Positions 24,968 to 34,045 of a stretch of 51,260 nt of DNA are shown here, in pieces. The stretch covers positions 1 through 51,260 of the forward strand of contig NZ_JARRAF010000035.1 of the NCBI RefSeq assembly GCF_030129945.1, read 5' to 3'. Origin of the DNA: Parachitinimonas caeni. GTDB lineage: Bacteria > Pseudomonadota > Gammaproteobacteria > Burkholderiales > Chitinimonadaceae. The notes beneath the pieces are model-generated. The model ran no database searches and had not been told where the DNA came from. It was given only the letters and a program-made list of their open reading frames with translations. Position numbers and translations under genes: made by a program. Within the stretch, counting starts at the first letter, position 1; every line of letters begins with the position of its first letter.

Positions 24968-26368
24968 ATGTCATCAGCCACGCACTCCCCCAATCGCCTC
25001 GTGCAAGAAGCCCAGTCTGTCTGGCATCTGGCCTGGCCCATCATGATCGCCCAGCTGGCCCAAACCGGCATGGGCTTTGTCGATGCCGTCATGGCAGGGC
25101 GAGTCAGCGCAGATGATCTCGCCGCAGTGTCTCTGGGCGTAAGTGTCTGGGTCATCATCATCGTCACGCTAATGGGGCTGATGATGGCGATTTCACCAGC
25201 GGTATCGCAGTTGTATGGGGCCAAGGAGTATCACCGGATTCCCCATACTGTTCGTCAAGGTTTGTGGATGGCTCTGGGGTTAGCCCTGCTGGCATGGGCG
25301 ATTGGTTTGGGCACGCTGCCGGTTTTCAGCCACATTGGCCTGTCTCCGACTGTCGAAGAGAAAGCGCGCCAGTTTGTGATTGCGGTCTGCTTTGGCTTGC
25401 CGGCATTTACTTGGTTTCGGATACTCGCCAATTACAGCGCCAGCATCAATCGCACCCGCCCGATGATGGTGATCGGGCTCATCGGGCTGATACTGAACAT
25501 TCCATTCAATTACATACTGATTTACGGCAAATTCGGCCTACCCGCGTTGGGCGGGGTTGGCTGTGGCTATGCCAGCGCGCTGTGTGGCTGGATTTCCTGC
25601 CTGCTGCTGGCAGCCTGGATTTATTGGGCGGAGCCCTATCGCGACACCATGCCTTTTGATCGCTGGGAGGGCCCGAACTGGCAGGAAATTTCCCAACTGC
25701 TGAAGCTTGGAGTACCAATTGGCATTACCTATTTTGCCGAAGTCACCGCATTCAGCCTGGTCGCCTTGCTGATCGCAAAATTTGGTTCGGTCCAGATTGC
25801 CGCCCACCAGATCGCCCTGAATTTTTCTTCGATGGTTTTCATGATTCCCATGAGCTTTGGCTTGGCCTGTCTGGTACGGGTAGGACAGGCCGTCGGTGAA
25901 GGTGATCCCTATAAAGCACGATATTCCGCATGGGTGGGCGTCGGAATGTCTCTGGCGTATGCCATTTGTTCCGCCAGCTTTATTGCATTGGCAGCCAGCA
26001 CCATCGCAGGCTGGTATAGCCAGGATGAAGCAGTCATCAAACTGGCCTCGCATTTTCTGCTGTACGCCGCCTTGTTCCAGCTATCTGATGCCACACAGGT
26101 TAGTACTTCCTGTGCCATGCGTGGCTACAAATCCACGCGTATCCCGATGCTGATCCACATGACTGCGTTCTGGGGGCTCAGTCTACCGCTCGGCTGTGTG
26201 TTGGGTCTTGCACCAGACTGGATTCCCTTTGCTCCCGCCAAGCCTATGGCCGCCGAGGGATTCTGGATTGCAATCGTTGCCAGCCTCACCCTGGCCGCTA
26301 TCCTGCTTTCCTGGCAGCTCGATAAACTCTCGCGCCGGCGGATCGCAGACGCAGCCCGCCCTCACTGA
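24968..26368 (+). CDS. MATE family multidrug exporter (NorM-like)
   Basis: A sodium- or proton-coupled exporter of 466 residues with 12 hydrophobic helices in two halves. The first half has LAWPIMIAQLAQTGMGFVDAVMAGR near residue 21, the NorM signature. PMMVIGLIGLILNIPFNYILIYG follows near residue 168, and the second half starts near residue 250. The ATG at 24968 is chosen; a TTG 24 bases upstream is weaker. TACAAT at 24932 could be a -10 box, but read-through from the riboswitch-controlled gene is also possible. The cca start follows 20 bases after its stop. Confidence 0.92.
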   Translation: MSSATHSPNRLVQEAQSVWHLAWPIMIAQLAQTGMGFVDAVMAGRVSADDLAAVSLGVSVWVIIIVTLMGLMMAISPAVSQLYGAKEYHRIPHTVRQGLWMALGLALLAWAIGLGTLPVFSHIGLSPTVEEKARQFVIAVCFGLPAFTWFRILANYSASINRTRPMMVIGLIGLILNIPFNYILIYGKFGLPALGGVGCGYASALCGWISCLLLAAWIYWAEPYRDTMPFDRWEGPNWQEISQLLKLGVPIGITYFAEVTAFSLVALLIAKFGSVQIAAHQIALNFSSMVFMIPMSFGLACLVRVGQAVGEGDPYKARYSAWVGVGMSLAYAICSASFIALAASTIAGWYSQDEAVIKLASHFLLYAALFQLSDATQVSTSCAMRGYKSTRIPMLIHMTAFWGLSLPLGCVLGLAPDWIPFAPAKPMAAEGFWIAIVASLTLAAILLSWQLDKLSRRRIADAARPH

Positions 26369-26388
26369 TCGACAAGGACAAAGCAGTC

Positions 26389-27576
26389 ATGAAGACCTAT
26401 TGCGTGGGCGGTGCAGTGCGCGATCGCCTGTTGGGATTAGCAGTGAAAGACCGCGACTATGTGGTGGTAGGGGCCACCCCGGAGCAGATGGCAGCCCTTG
26501 GCTACAAACCCGTTGGCAAAGATTTCCCCGTATTCCTGCACCCCCACACACGGGATGAATATGCATTGGCCCGCACCGAGCGGAAATCCGGCCACGGCTA
26601 CAAAGGTTTTACCGTATATGCCGCCCCGGATGTCACCCTTGAGCAAGACCTGGCCAGACGTGATCTCACCATCAACGCCATGGCAGAGGACGAAGCCGGC
26701 AATCTGATCGACCCCTACCAGGGCCAGAATGACCTGAAAGCCGGCTTACTGCGCCATGTTTCTGATGCATTCGTCGAAGACCCGGTGCGGATTCTGCGTG
26801 CGGCACGTTTTGCTGCACGCTATCGCTTCACGATTGCCGCCGAGACAATGGCGCTGATGCAACAAATGGTCCAAGCAGGAGAAGTTGATCATCTGGTTGC
26901 CGAACGAGTCTGGCAAGAGTTCGCCAAAGGGCTGATGGAGCAAATGCCATCCATCATGATCCGGACCTTGCGTGACTGTGGCGCGCTGGCTCGCGTTCTG
27001 CCAGAAATCGAGGCGCTTTTCTCCCATCAAAGCGAGGGCGAGATGCTAGGCGAGCACACATTGCGCGCTCTGGATTACGCCGCTTCGGAAGACTGGGATC
27101 TCCCCACCCGCTTCGCCGTGCTCTGCCACGACCTCGCCCATACCGCATCGCCCGAGCAAGGTTCCGACACCTTGATTCAGCAACTCTGTGATCGCATCAA
27201 AGCCCCGGCAGAAATGCGCGAGCTAGCATCCCTGGCTTGCAATGAAGGGCGCCAGATTGATGCAGCCTTAAGCCTATCGAGTGAAGCCCTGCTAGACCTG
27301 CTACTGCGGGGAGATGCATTCCGGCGCCCAGAACGCTTCATTCAGCTGATGGACAGCTGCGTTGCCGCGGCACGCGGCCGATCTGGGCAAGCGCGTAGCG
27401 ACTACCCCCAAGCATTACTGCTCTCGGCCTGCATGTCGGCGGGAAAGAGAGTGGATGGCGGCGCTATCGCCCGCGCCACAATCAATAGCGCCGACATTCC
27501 ACAGGCCATACGGGCCGCCCGTCTTCAAGCGGTGATCACCGCACAGCAGGGTATTTTGGGCAGCGCCTCAGTTTAA
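26389..27576 (+). CDS. cca: CCA-adding tRNA nucleotidyltransferase
   Basis: This enzyme builds or repairs the CCA end of tRNAs without a template. It is a 395-residue class II protein of the E. coli type. CVGGAVRDRLLG (5-16) and the catalytic DxD at D21/D23 form the palm; RRDLTINAMA lies near residue 90, and DPVRILRAARFAARY near 128. An HD motif at H247-D248 suggests the phosphohydrolase domain that beta- and gammaproteobacterial enzymes carry. It lies behind the MATE gene and ends at a strong terminator. Confidence 0.95.
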   Translation: MKTYCVGGAVRDRLLGLAVKDRDYVVVGATPEQMAALGYKPVGKDFPVFLHPHTRDEYALARTERKSGHGYKGFTVYAAPDVTLEQDLARRDLTINAMAEDEAGNLIDPYQGQNDLKAGLLRHVSDAFVEDPVRILRAARFAARYRFTIAAETMALMQQMVQAGEVDHLVAERVWQEFAKGLMEQMPSIMIRTLRDCGALARVLPEIEALFSHQSEGEMLGEHTLRALDYAASEDWDLPTRFAVLCHDLAHTASPEQGSDTLIQQLCDRIKAPAEMRELASLACNEGRQIDAALSLSSEALLDLLLRGDAFRRPERFIQLMDSCVAAARGRSGQARSDYPQALLLSACMSAGKRVDGGAIARATINSADIPQAIRAARLQAVITAQQGILGSASV

Positions 27577-27590
27577 AAAAGTTTGCCAAA

Positions 27591-27625
27591 AAACAAACAG
27601 CCCCAAAATCCGGGGCTGTTTGTTT
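27591..27625. terminator. Bidirectional intrinsic terminator between cca and rmlA
   Basis: AAACAAACAGCCCC (27591-27604) faces GGGGCTGTTTGTTT (27612-27625), a perfect 14-bp stem with a 7-base loop. T-rich sequence follows it on both strands, so it serves cca and the convergent rml genes. Confidence 0.9.
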
Positions 27626-27659
27626 GGTGCTGATGAGGCTAAACCGCGAGTCTCAGTCG

Positions 27660-28526
27660 CTACTCTTCGAGCAAGCTCAGCAAATATTTTCCGTAGGCAT
27701 TCTTCGCCAGCGGCTTGGCTAGTTGGCGCAGTTGCTCATCGTTGATGTAGGCCAAGCGGTAGGCCACCTCTTCCGGGCTCGCAATCTTCTGCCCTTGTCG
27801 CTTTTCCAGGGTCTGAATGAACTGGGATGCCTCAAGCATCGACTCATGAGTTCCAGTATCCAACCAAGCATAACCACGCCCCATGATTTCCACACTGAGC
27901 TGATCCCGCTCCAGATACCAGCGGTTAACGTCGGTAATCTCCAGCTCACCACGCTCGGAGGGCTTGATCGCCTTGGCAGCCTGAATCACCTGATTGTCGT
28001 AAAAATACAGGCCCGTCACCGCGTAGCGCGACTTCGGCTGGGTAGGCTTCTCTTCCAAGCTGATGGCTTTGCCCGTCGCATCAAACTCCACCACCCCATA
28101 GCGCTCCGGATCGTTGACCAGATAGGCAAACACCGTCGCACCAGAGGTCTTTGCCGCGGCACTTTGCAGCAGTTGAGCAAACTCGTGACCATAGAAGATG
28201 TTGTCGCCTAAAACCAAAGCGCAGCTGTCAGAACCAATGAACTCTTCGCCAATCAGGAATGCCTGTGCCAAGCCATCTGGCGAAGGCTGCACTGCATAGC
28301 TCAACCGAATCCCCCATTGAGCACCGTCACCCAGCAACTGCTGGAAGCGCGGGGTGTCTTGGGGAGTAGAAATGATCAAAATATCGCGAATACCCGCCAG
28401 CATCAGCGTCGTCAGCGGGTAGTAAATCATCGGCTTGTCGTAAACAGGCAGCAGCTGTTTCGACACCGCCAGCGTAGCCGGGTAAAGCCGGGTGCCGGAC
28501 CCTCCGGCCAGAATGATACCTTTCAT
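27660..28526 (-). CDS. rmlA: Glucose-1-phosphate thymidylyltransferase
   Basis: It makes dTDP-glucose from dTTP and glucose-1-phosphate, the entry step to dTDP-deoxysugars. The protein has 288 residues from the ATG at 28526, which overlaps the rmlB stop by one base. [23 protein letters not shown] near the start is the nucleotide-binding and metal signature. VLGDNIFYG lies near residue 108, and [10 protein letters not shown] near 175. A longer open frame upstream is inside rmlB and is rejected. RmlC and RmlD, needed for dTDP-rhamnose, are not in the window. Confidence 0.95.
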   Translation of the reverse strand: MKGIILAGGSGTRLYPATLAVSKQLLPVYDKPMIYYPLTTLMLAGIRDILIISTPQDTPRFQQLLGDGAQWGIRLSYAVQPSPDGLAQAFLIGEEFIGSDSCALVLGDNIFYGHEFAQLLQSAAAKTSGATVFAYLVNDPERYGVVEFDATGKAISLEEKPTQPKSRYAVTGLYFYDNQVIQAAKAIKPSERGELEITDVNRWYLERDQLSVEIMGRGYAWLDTGTHESMLEASQFIQTLEKRQGQKIASPEEVAYRLAYINDEQLRQLAKPLAKNAYGKYLLSLLEE

Positions 28527-29596
28527 CAGACGCCCTTTCGTTCGCTGTAATTTTGCGAAATCCAATCCCGATAGTCGCCCGACATCACGCGACCCACCCA
28601 CTGCTGGTTTGCCAGATACCACTCAACCGTCTTGCGAATACCGGTTTCAAATGTCTCGGCAGGTCGCCAATCCAACTCAGCCTCAATCTTGCGAGCATCA
28701 ATCGCATAGCGCCGATCATGGCCTGGCCGATCCTTTACGAAGGTAATCTGCTCTCGATAAGACTTGCCATCCGCTCTTGGCCGAATTGCATTCAGCAAGT
28801 CACAAATGATATGGACGATGTCGATATTGGCCATCTCGTTCTTGCCACCGACGTTGTAGGTCTCACCAACCTCGCCCACTGCAAGCACACGCTGAATCGC
28901 CGAACAATGGTCACCTACATACAACCAGTCACGGATGTTCTTGCCATCCCCATAAATCGGCAAATTTTTACCTGCCAAAGCATTGGCGATAACCAATGGA
29001 ATCAACTTTTCGGGGAATTGATATGGGCCGTAATTGTTGGAGCAATTAGTCGTCAGAACTGGTATGCCATAGGTGTGGTGATACGCACGTACCAAATGAT
29101 CAGACGATGCCTTGGATGCAGAATATGGGCTGTTTGGTGCGTACTGGTGGGTCTCGGAGAATGCCGGGGCATCCGCCTCCAACGAACCGTACACCTCATC
29201 CGTTGACACGTGGAGAAAGCGGAAGCGTCCCTGCTCTTCAGACGGCAGCGCATTCCAGTATTGGCGCACAGACTCCAATAAGCGGAAAGTCCCAACAATA
29301 TTGGTCTCAACAAAAGCAGCTGGCCCATGAATGGAGCGATCCACATGGCTCTCTGCCGCGAAGTTCAACACGGCTCTAGGCTTGTGCGTCGCCAGCAGCT
29401 TGGCAACCAACACCTGGTCACCAATATCCCCTTGCACGAAAATATGCCGGTCATCTGCCGCCAAACTGGCAAGATTGTCCTTGTTCCCGGCATAGGTGAG
29501 CTTATCCAGGTTGATGACAGGCTCATCACAGGCCTTCAGCCAGTTCAATACAAAATTTGCGCCGATAAAACCAGCGCCTCCGGTAACCAATATCAC
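28526..29596 (-). CDS. rmlB: dTDP-glucose 4,6-dehydratase
   Basis: It converts dTDP-glucose to dTDP-4-keto-6-deoxyglucose with bound NAD. The 356-residue protein begins [16 protein letters not shown] (NAD loop GGAGFIG, 6-12). STDEVYGSL carries the catalytic Thr, Asp and Glu, and [12 protein letters not shown] the Tyr-x-x-x-Lys pair. The GTG at 29596 has GGAGA about 6 bases upstream. It is followed by rmlA with a one-base overlap. The 111 bases back to galE hold a palindrome ACGTCTGA/TCAGACGT (29695-29715) that overlaps the galE stop. Confidence 0.95.
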   Translation of the reverse strand: MILVTGGAGFIGANFVLNWLKACDEPVINLDKLTYAGNKDNLASLAADDRHIFVQGDIGDQVLVAKLLATHKPRAVLNFAAESHVDRSIHGPAAFVETNIVGTFRLLESVRQYWNALPSEEQGRFRFLHVSTDEVYGSLEADAPAFSETHQYAPNSPYSASKASSDHLVRAYHHTYGIPVLTTNCSNNYGPYQFPEKLIPLVIANALAGKNLPIYGDGKNIRDWLYVGDHCSAIQRVLAVGEVGETYNVGGKNEMANIDIVHIICDLLNAIRPRADGKSYREQITFVKDRPGHDRRYAIDARKIEAELDWRPAETFETGIRKTVEWYLANQQWVGRVMSGDYRDWISQNYSERKGV

Positions 29597-29707
29597 TCAG
29601 GATCTCCTAAACGAGGGGTCTTCCGTGGCACTGCGGTACAGGCCGGAAACGTGACAATGAATGAGGGATAAAAATCAGCGAATGAACAGTTAATACGTCT
29701 GAAACGA

Positions 29708-30724
29708 TCAGACGTAACCGTCAGGGTTCTGAGACTGCCAGCGCCAGCTATCTACGCACATTTCCAGCAGGCCGCGTTGGGCACGCCAATTCAATACTTC
29801 GGTGGCACGGGTTACATCCGCATAGTAACTGCCAATATCGCCGGGACGACGCGGCGCGAATCGATAAGGCACTTTACGACCACTTGCCGCTTCAAACGCG
29901 CGAACCACTTCCAGAACGCTATATCCGCGCCCGGCACCAAGATTGACCGTAAGCAACCCAGGAGATTCAGACAGCTGACGTAAGGCTTTAAAATGGCCTT
30001 GAGCCAAATCCATCACATGGACGTAATCACGCACCCCAGTCCCATCTGGCGTAGGGTAGTCATGACCGAAAATTGAAAGATGATTGAGCTTGCCAACAGC
30101 AACTTGGCAGATATAAGGCATCAGGTTGCCAGGGACACCATCAGGATCCTCCCCGATCAACCCAGAAGAGTGTGCACCAACAGGATTGAAATAACGCAGA
30201 ATGGCAATGTTCCAGCTCTCGTCCGCATGAACCAGATCATGCAACAAGGTCTCCACCATCATTTTGCTGCGGCCATATACCGTATTCGGTGCCAGAGGGG
30301 ACTCTTCCCGATAAGGGACTCTGGCGGATTCACCATAAACCGTCGCAGATGAACTGAAAACCATACGCTTTACATCATGGCGCTGCATCGTCTCAATCAA
30401 AGAGATGCTCGCTTCAAGATTATTTTCGTAACAACGCAACGGATCTCGTTCTGCACGGTCTATCGACTTGAGTCCTGCGCAATGCAAGACACCGCAGAAT
30501 TTGTGTTTGGCGAAGATGCGCTCGATTGCAATGCGGTCACGCAAGTCGGCCTCGTACCAAACGAAGTCACGACCTGCGATTTTCTGAACGCGGGAGAGGG
30601 CGGCGGGCTTGCTATTGCTAAAGTTATCGACCACGACAATGTCGTAATCGTTGGCTAAAAGCTCTATGCAAGTATGCGTGCCAATATAGCCAGCACCGCC
30701 CGTAACTAATACTTGTTGTCGCAT
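29708..30724 (-). CDS. galE: UDP-glucose 4-epimerase
   Basis: It interconverts UDP-glucose and UDP-galactose, supplying galactose for surface polysaccharides. The protein is 338 residues, with VTGGAGYIGTHTCIEL at the NAD site. FSSSATVYG holds the catalytic serine, and VYGRSK the Tyr-x-x-x-Lys pair. It leads a minus-strand galE-rmlB-rmlA group for nucleotide sugars. No glycosyltransferase lies beside it, so this is not a full O-antigen or capsule locus. A dyad (30747-30770) sits just upstream of its ATG. Confidence 0.95.
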   Translation of the reverse strand: MRQQVLVTGGAGYIGTHTCIELLANDYDIVVVDNFSNSKPAALSRVQKIAGRDFVWYEADLRDRIAIERIFAKHKFCGVLHCAGLKSIDRAERDPLRCYENNLEASISLIETMQRHDVKRMVFSSSATVYGESARVPYREESPLAPNTVYGRSKMMVETLLHDLVHADESWNIAILRYFNPVGAHSSGLIGEDPDGVPGNLMPYICQVAVGKLNHLSIFGHDYPTPDGTGVRDYVHVMDLAQGHFKALRQLSESPGLLTVNLGAGRGYSVLEVVRAFEAASGRKVPYRFAPRRPGDIGSYYADVTRATEVLNWRAQRGLLEMCVDSWRWQSQNPDGYV

Positions 30725-30798
30725 GGCGCGATGGTACCAATTTTGTGCGCTGCACCCAAGGTTGCAGTGCTCTTTTTATAAGTCATGGATCAAAAAAG

Positions 30799-30823
30799 TG
30801 GCAACACCACAACAGTGTTGCCA
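30799..30823 (-). terminator. Intrinsic terminator after rppH
   Basis: TGGCAACAC (30799-30807) faces GTGTTGCCA (30815-30823) with a 7-base loop. On the minus strand it is followed by CTTTTTTG. It lies 8 bases after the rppH stop and separates that transcript from galE. Confidence 0.85.
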
Positions 30824-30831
30824 ATTGAGCA

Positions 30832-31359
30832 TCAACGTCTTTCACCTGCGGTGCGAGACGAATGAGCGGTGCTTCTTTGTCTAGGCGAGGGAGTCAGGAA
30901 ACGTGCCAATTCCGACAAAGCACGCTCATACACCCCACGCTTGAACTCGATAACACTATCAAGCGGCGCCCAATATTCATTCCATCGCCAAGCATCAAAC
31001 TCAGGGTGATTAGTGGCACGCAAACTCACGTCACAATCCCGCCCTATCAATCGCAACAAAAACCAAATCTGCTTTTGTCCACGATAGGACCCCCGCCATT
31101 CACGGCGAACCCAGTTCACTGGTACATCGTAACGCAGCCAGTCTCGGGTCCGGCCCAGAATCTTCACTTGATGCGGTGCTAACCCTACCTCCTCCATTAA
31201 CTCGCGAAACATCGCTTGCTCAGGGGTTTCACCTGATTTAATGCCCCCTTGCGGAAACTGCCAGGAATGCTCGCGTACCCGTTTGCCCCAGAATACTTGA
31301 TTCTTGTCGTTGCAAATGATGATGCCAACGTTGGGGCGATAGCCATCTCGGTCGAGCAT
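30832..31359 (-). CDS. rppH: RNA pyrophosphohydrolase (Nudix)
   Basis: It removes pyrophosphate from the 5' triphosphate end of mRNAs and so starts RNase E-dependent decay. The protein has 175 residues from the ATG at 31359 ([13 protein letters not shown] matches the family start); a GTG at 31371 is an alternative. The Nudix box Gx5Ex7RExxEExG is complete at residues 38-60. [17 protein letters not shown] near residue 88 is also typical of RppH. Its C-terminal tail beyond about 155 is basic and probably disordered. It stands upstream of galE on the same strand but has its own terminator. Confidence 0.93.
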   Translation of the reverse strand: MLDRDGYRPNVGIIICNDKNQVFWGKRVREHSWQFPQGGIKSGETPEQAMFRELMEEVGLAPHQVKILGRTRDWLRYDVPVNWVRREWRGSYRGQKQIWFLLRLIGRDCDVSLRATNHPEFDAWRWNEYWAPLDSVIEFKRGVYERALSELARFLTPSPRQRSTAHSSRTAGERR

Positions 31360-31443
31360 GTCAATCACCACAGAATGCGTTTAGTTGCCTGAATTTTTTC
31401 ACATCCGCGACGCATTTGAAAGTTGGCATGCCCAACTACGACA

Positions 31444-32229
31444 CTAGATTAGCAATCGCCTATCGTTATGCGGGTTCATTCGGGCCAAATCACTTACAAA
31501 TTCTGAAAATTCCAACGGGTATTTTTTTTCCAGCTCGCGGGCACGATCCGTCAAACGCGACCATGCCGGGCTCCCTTGCCCGCTTTTGAACGCCAAGACA
31601 ACAACGTTCCCTTTCTGTCGCGCAGGCAAGCAGAGAACCCGCCCTTCAAAGCTATTGGAAATCCGATCCACATAAGTCGTAAATTTCGGGTCGGAACCCC
31701 ACAAATTCACCAGCAGTACGCCATTTGACTCTAGCTTATCCCGGCAACAAGAAAAAAAATCTTCTGTCGAAAGCGCTGTCGCTATCCCGGCCGGGCCATA
31801 GGCATCCAATACAATCACAGAGGAGACCTCTTCCATGGATGCAATAGCTTGCGCACCGTCCCCTATCTGAACACTCAAACGCTCATCATCTGGAGGCAGA
31901 AAAAACATGGATCTTGCCACGGCAACCACTTGAGGGTGCAGCTCTATAGCAGCAATTGAACAGCTCGGCATATGGTGATAGAAGAATTTCGGCAAGGACC
32001 CTCCGCCCAAACCAACTACCACCGCGCGCTCCGGCTCCTCCCGAAACAGCAGAAAGGCCAACATGCATCGACTATAAGCCAGCACCAGCTCGACGGGATC
32101 ACGTACACGCATTGAGCTTTGTATTGCATCAGAACCTAAGTGTAATGACCTGATGCCATCCTTCTCGCTAACATCGACCGGGACCTCATCCACCCAAGAT
32201 GCACTTGCGCGCTTGCCAAACCTTCTCAT
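31444..32229 (-). CDS. Spermidine synthase-like protein (SAM-type Rossmann fold)
   Basis: A 261-residue protein with the methyltransferase-type fold of the SpeE family. VVVGLGGGSLPKFFYHHMP near residue 80 is the cofactor loop. AIELHPQVVAVAR carries the acidic ribose-binding residue, and VIVLDAYGPAG stands where SpeE has its catalytic aspartate region. The polyamine-binding residues of true SpeE are not evident, so a role in polyamine synthesis is doubtful. The ATG at 32229 overlaps the ttcA stop as TGATG, so the two are coupled. Many betaproteobacteria carry this unassigned SpeE-like form. Confidence 0.75.
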   Translation of the reverse strand: MRRFGKRASASWVDEVPVDVSEKDGIRSLHLGSDAIQSSMRVRDPVELVLAYSRCMLAFLLFREEPERAVVVGLGGGSLPKFFYHHMPSCSIAAIELHPQVVAVARSMFFLPPDDERLSVQIGDGAQAIASMEEVSSVIVLDAYGPAGIATALSTEDFFSCCRDKLESNGVLLVNLWGSDPKFTTYVDRISNSFEGRVLCLPARQKGNVVVLAFKSGQGSPAWSRLTDRARELEKKYPLEFSEFVSDLARMNPHNDRRLLI

Positions 32230-33164
32230 CACGAAGCACACCTATTCAATTCGCGTTTATCTAAAATACTGATTGTCCGCAAGGCCGTAGCGGGCACTTC
32301 TGTTTCGATCGGTTCGTGATCAAACGCTATATCGCCATCTGCATACGGCGTCTCTTGAGTAGTCAGATTTTTAAAACCAAATAACTTCGGATCAGCCAAA
32401 TGAGAGGGCGCTACATTACATAATGCGCGAAACATGGTTTCCAAACGACCGGGGAATCGGCGATCCCAATCTCGCAGCATATCACCGACCACTTCGCGCT
32501 GAAGATTGGCTTGAGAACCACACAAATTACAAGGAATAATTGGAAATTGCCGGATTTCTGAATAGCGAACAATATCCTTTTCTCGGCAATATATGAGCGG
32601 TCTGATAACGATATTGCGACCATCATCCGAAACCAACTTGGGTGGCATGGCTTTTAATTTTCCGCCATAAAACATATTGAGGAATAGCGTTTCTAGCACG
32701 TCATCGCGATGATGACCCAAGGCAATCTTCGTTGCCCCCACTTCTCCAGCAACGCGATACAAGATTCCTCTACGCAAACGCGAGCACAACCCGCAAGTCG
32801 TTTTCCCTTCAGGAACAACGCGCTTTACAATACTGTAGGTATCTTCTTCAACAATGCGGTATTCAATACCTAGCTTTTCCAGATAAGTCGGCAAAATCTC
32901 TTCAGGAAAGCCTGGCTGCTTTTGATCGAGATTCACGGCAATAATGCTAAAATCAATTGGAGCACTTTTCTGCAGTGAAAGCAGTATATCGAGCATGGTA
33001 TAACTATCTTTGCCACCAGACAGGCAAACCATTACCCGATCACCTTGCTCTATCATTCCAAAGTGATCAATGGCATCCCCAACTGCATGCCGCAGTCTTT
33101 TGGCCAGCTTGTCGGCATTATACTTTGCCTTCGCCTGTGCCTCCGCCTGTAAAATGGACTCCAT
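32229..33164 (-). CDS. ttcA: tRNA 2-thiocytidine(32) synthetase TtcA
   Basis: It installs the 2-thio group on cytidine 32 of certain tRNAs, using ATP and an iron-sulfur cluster. The protein has 311 residues from the ATG at 33164, preceded by GAGG; an upstream extension is not used. The PP-loop SGGKDS is at 49-54. Cluster cysteines are C124 and C127 (CGLC), with C212 or C215 (CNLC) as the third. [14 protein letters not shown] near 150 is a further family segment. It is co-transcribed with the SpeE-like gene downstream. Confidence 0.95.
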   Translation of the reverse strand: MESILQAEAQAKAKYNADKLAKRLRHAVGDAIDHFGMIEQGDRVMVCLSGGKDSYTMLDILLSLQKSAPIDFSIIAVNLDQKQPGFPEEILPTYLEKLGIEYRIVEEDTYSIVKRVVPEGKTTCGLCSRLRRGILYRVAGEVGATKIALGHHRDDVLETLFLNMFYGGKLKAMPPKLVSDDGRNIVIRPLIYCREKDIVRYSEIRQFPIIPCNLCGSQANLQREVVGDMLRDWDRRFPGRLETMFRALCNVAPSHLADPKLFGFKNLTTQETPYADGDIAFDHEPIETEVPATALRTISILDKRELNRCAS

Positions 33165-33239
33165 ACCAACCTCTTCAAACCAAAAGCTCGTTATATTACA
33201 ACGCATTAAACATCTTCGCAGCCACCTTTCCCAACTCCA

Positions 33240-33998
33240 TTAGAGATTCAGGCTGCGTCCACCATCTACTGCGATAATTTGCCCCGTTATATACGGCGCA
33301 TCCATTACCAAAAATCGAATCGTACGCGCTATATCGATTGGCTCCCCAACCCGCTTCAGAGGAATCGAGCTAATTATCCTTTGGCGGGACACGTCATCAA
33401 AAACCGATTCCCCATCCGGCCAAACATTGGCACCAGGCGCAACGGCATTTACCCGCACATCCGGCCCCAGATCCCTCGCGAGCGCGCGCGTCATCGCTAC
33501 CAGACCCGCCTTGGCAACCGAGTAAACAACATGATGGCGCATCGGGCGTTCCGCGTGGATATCCACCATGTTGATCACACATCCCTGACGCTTCTTCAAT
33601 TCCCCAGCCGCGGCCTGAATCAGGAACAAGGGGGCCTTTAGATTGCTTCCAACCAAATCTTGCCAGCTCTCTTCAGTCACCTCCCCAATCGGCGTAGGAA
33701 AAAAGCTGGACGCGTTATTCACCACAATATCCAACCGACCAAAATGCTGAATCGTTTGCTGCACCAAGCTTGGCAGCCCACCCATATTCAAAAGGTCCGC
33801 CTGAACCGTGGCAATTGAGTTGGGGCGTTTTAAATTCAACTCCGCAGCCAATGCTCTCGCCTCTGCAGAAGAGCTACGGTAGTGCAGCATGATATTGATC
33901 CCGGCTTCGTGCAGTTCTCGCACGATGGCGGCACCAATCCGTTTTGCCCCGCCGGTGATCAAGGCTACTTTTTCCTGTCCGGCCGCTTGGTTTTCCAC
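33240..33998 (-). CDS. Short-chain reductase, pteridine reductase type (FolM/PTR1-like)
   Basis: A 252-residue SDR with the cofactor loop TGGAKRIG (15-22) and NNAS near 94. In place of the SDR catalytic serine stands D146 in MVDIH, followed 13 residues later by Y159 and by K163. An Asp-Tyr-Lys triad with this spacing is the mark of pteridine reductases such as PTR1 and FolM, which reduce dihydropterins or dihydrofolate with NADPH. The GTG at 33998 begins the protein. It is divergent from the methyltransferase gene by 47 bases. The physiological substrate is inferred. Confidence 0.8.
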   Translation of the reverse strand: MENQAAGQEKVALITGGAKRIGAAIVRELHEAGINIMLHYRSSSAEARALAAELNLKRPNSIATVQADLLNMGGLPSLVQQTIQHFGRLDIVVNNASSFFPTPIGEVTEESWQDLVGSNLKAPLFLIQAAAGELKKRQGCVINMVDIHAERPMRHHVVYSVAKAGLVAMTRALARDLGPDVRVNAVAPGANVWPDGESVFDDVSRQRIISSIPLKRVGEPIDIARTIRFLVMDAPYITGQIIAVDGGRSLNL

Positions 33999-34045
33999 TC
34001 TGGTAGACTCGCGATCCTGTTAATAAACCGCCCGGAATGTAGCAT

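Noticed and set aside
27660-30724. Start of an O-antigen or capsule gene cluster
   Set aside because: Only three nucleotide-sugar genes are present; no glycosyltransferase, flippase or polymerase lies on either side, and housekeeping genes flank the group.
30747-30770. Terminator-like dyad followed by CTTTTT on the plus strand upstream of galE
   Set aside because: No plus-strand gene precedes it; on the galE strand it has no T-run, so it is at most an operator or leader hairpin.
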